From: M55B112 sp040880545
GTDB taxonomy: Bacteria; Bacteroidota; Bacteroidia; Bacteroidales; GCA-2748055
Assembly (NCBI GenBank): GCA_040880545.1
Contig: JBBDIE010000150.1
Location: forward strand, 21,451 to 85,450
DNA: 64,000 nucleotides
Direction of reading: 5' to 3'
Shown: one piece after another, positions 63,868 to 64,000 of the stretch
Position numbering within the stretch: the stretch's first letter is position 1
Layout: each line of letters opens with the position of its first letter
Position numbers and translations under genes: made by a program
The notes under the pieces: generated by a model
What the model saw: the letters and a program-made list of their open reading frames with translations, nothing else
Database searches by the model: none
What the model was told of the DNA's origin: nothing

Positions 63868-64000
63868 ATAGTGGCTGGATCATAATGTCCGTTTGCTGTG
63901 TTACGTTCGCTGGCAAATTGCACGTTTACGAAAGTAAACTGCGCATTTCCCGACTTCGCAAATTTACGCACTTCGGCCCTTGGCAGGCCATTTATTATGC
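63864..64000 (-). CDS. Possible 3' end of a minus-strand gene (partial, doubtful)
   Basis: On the minus strand a frame is open from the window edge to a TAG at 63864-63866, about 44 codons reading INGLPRAEVRKF ... NVQFASERNTANGHYDPATI. Its stop overlaps the stop of the aconitase-like gene. Other frames are also open and no family is recognised, so this is only a candidate. Confidence 0.25.
   Translation of the reverse strand, partial: IINGLPRAEVRKFAKSGNAQFTFVNVQFASERNTANGHYDPATI
63924..63939. other. Perfect hairpin with GAAA tetraloop
   Basis: GTTTAC (63924-63929), loop GAAA, GTAAAC (63934-63939). Three more pairs (GCA with TGC) form if C63923 is bulged. It lies in the last 130 bases, in sequence different in texture from the neighbouring genes. 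It may belong to a dispersed repeat or a structured RNA. Confidence 0.5.

Overview
The window is a fragment of a Bacteroidota chromosome, probably from the Bacteroidales/Marinilabiliales side. The signs are a SusC/SusD pair, type IX secretion (T9SS) C-terminal tails, DUF349, DUF4623 and DUF4922 proteins, gliding-type FKBP lipoproteins, and TAnnTTTG-like promoter boxes instead of strong Shine-Dalgarno sites. One run of exactly 100 Ns (9529-9628) marks a scaffold gap inside the susC-like gene. No rRNA, tRNA, CRISPR array, IS element or phage gene was seen.

Region 1 (about 0.7-33.5 kb) is the most interesting part: it reads as one regulon for scavenging peptidoglycan glycan. A nine-gene minus-strand operon (18492 down to 728) encodes two secreted DUF4623 proteins, a TolB-like propeller protein, a T9SS-exported N-acetylmuramoyl-L-alanine amidase, SusC, SusD, a T9SS-exported GHL10 (DigH/DUF187-type) glycan hydrolase, a BadF-type amino-sugar kinase and MurQ (MurNAc-6-P etherase). 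Divergently, a second, periplasmic GHL10 hydrolase (18909) is followed by a six-gene operon: a double GT-A glycosyltransferase-like protein, a HIT-fold DUF4922 protein, a tandem GNAT protein, a SpoIID/LytB protein without a signal peptide, an AmpG-like permease with a large periplasmic insert, and a NagB-LmbE fusion. Next come an FAD/Fe-S D-lactate-type dehydrogenase and a FadR-type (GntR/FCD) regulator. MurQ releases D-lactate, so the dehydrogenase fits the same pathway. A palindrome of the FadR-family form TNGTNNNACNA (TTGTATGACAA and close variants) recurs in front of all these transcription units, which is sequence evidence for one regulon. The proposed route is: strip peptides and cut denuded glycan outside or in the periplasm, import through SusCD and then the AmpG-like permease, phosphorylate, remove D-lactate with MurQ, deacetylate and deaminate to fructose-6-P, and oxidise D-lactate to pyruvate.

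Region 2 (33.5-44.3 kb) holds a tiny four-cysteine protein gene before a [4Fe-4S] APS reductase (cysH), mnmA, a small outer-membrane barrel, an AddAB-type helicase-nuclease pair with a radical SAM gene between the two subunits, and trmD. Region 3 (44.4-57.8 kb) is housekeeping: DUF349 protein, pyrG, yidC, ribH, a TPR membrane protein, recF, a DciA-like DUF721 protein, ndk, an NrnA-like DHH phosphoesterase, two FKBP-type PPIase lipoproteins, an RsmI-like methyltransferase and an MBL-fold hydrolase. Region 4 (57.8-63.9 kb) has an MFS transporter and an unusual trio: asnA between two different fused aconitase-family (LeuC+LeuD) enzymes. The last 130 bases hold a perfect small hairpin and perhaps the 3' end of a minus-strand gene.
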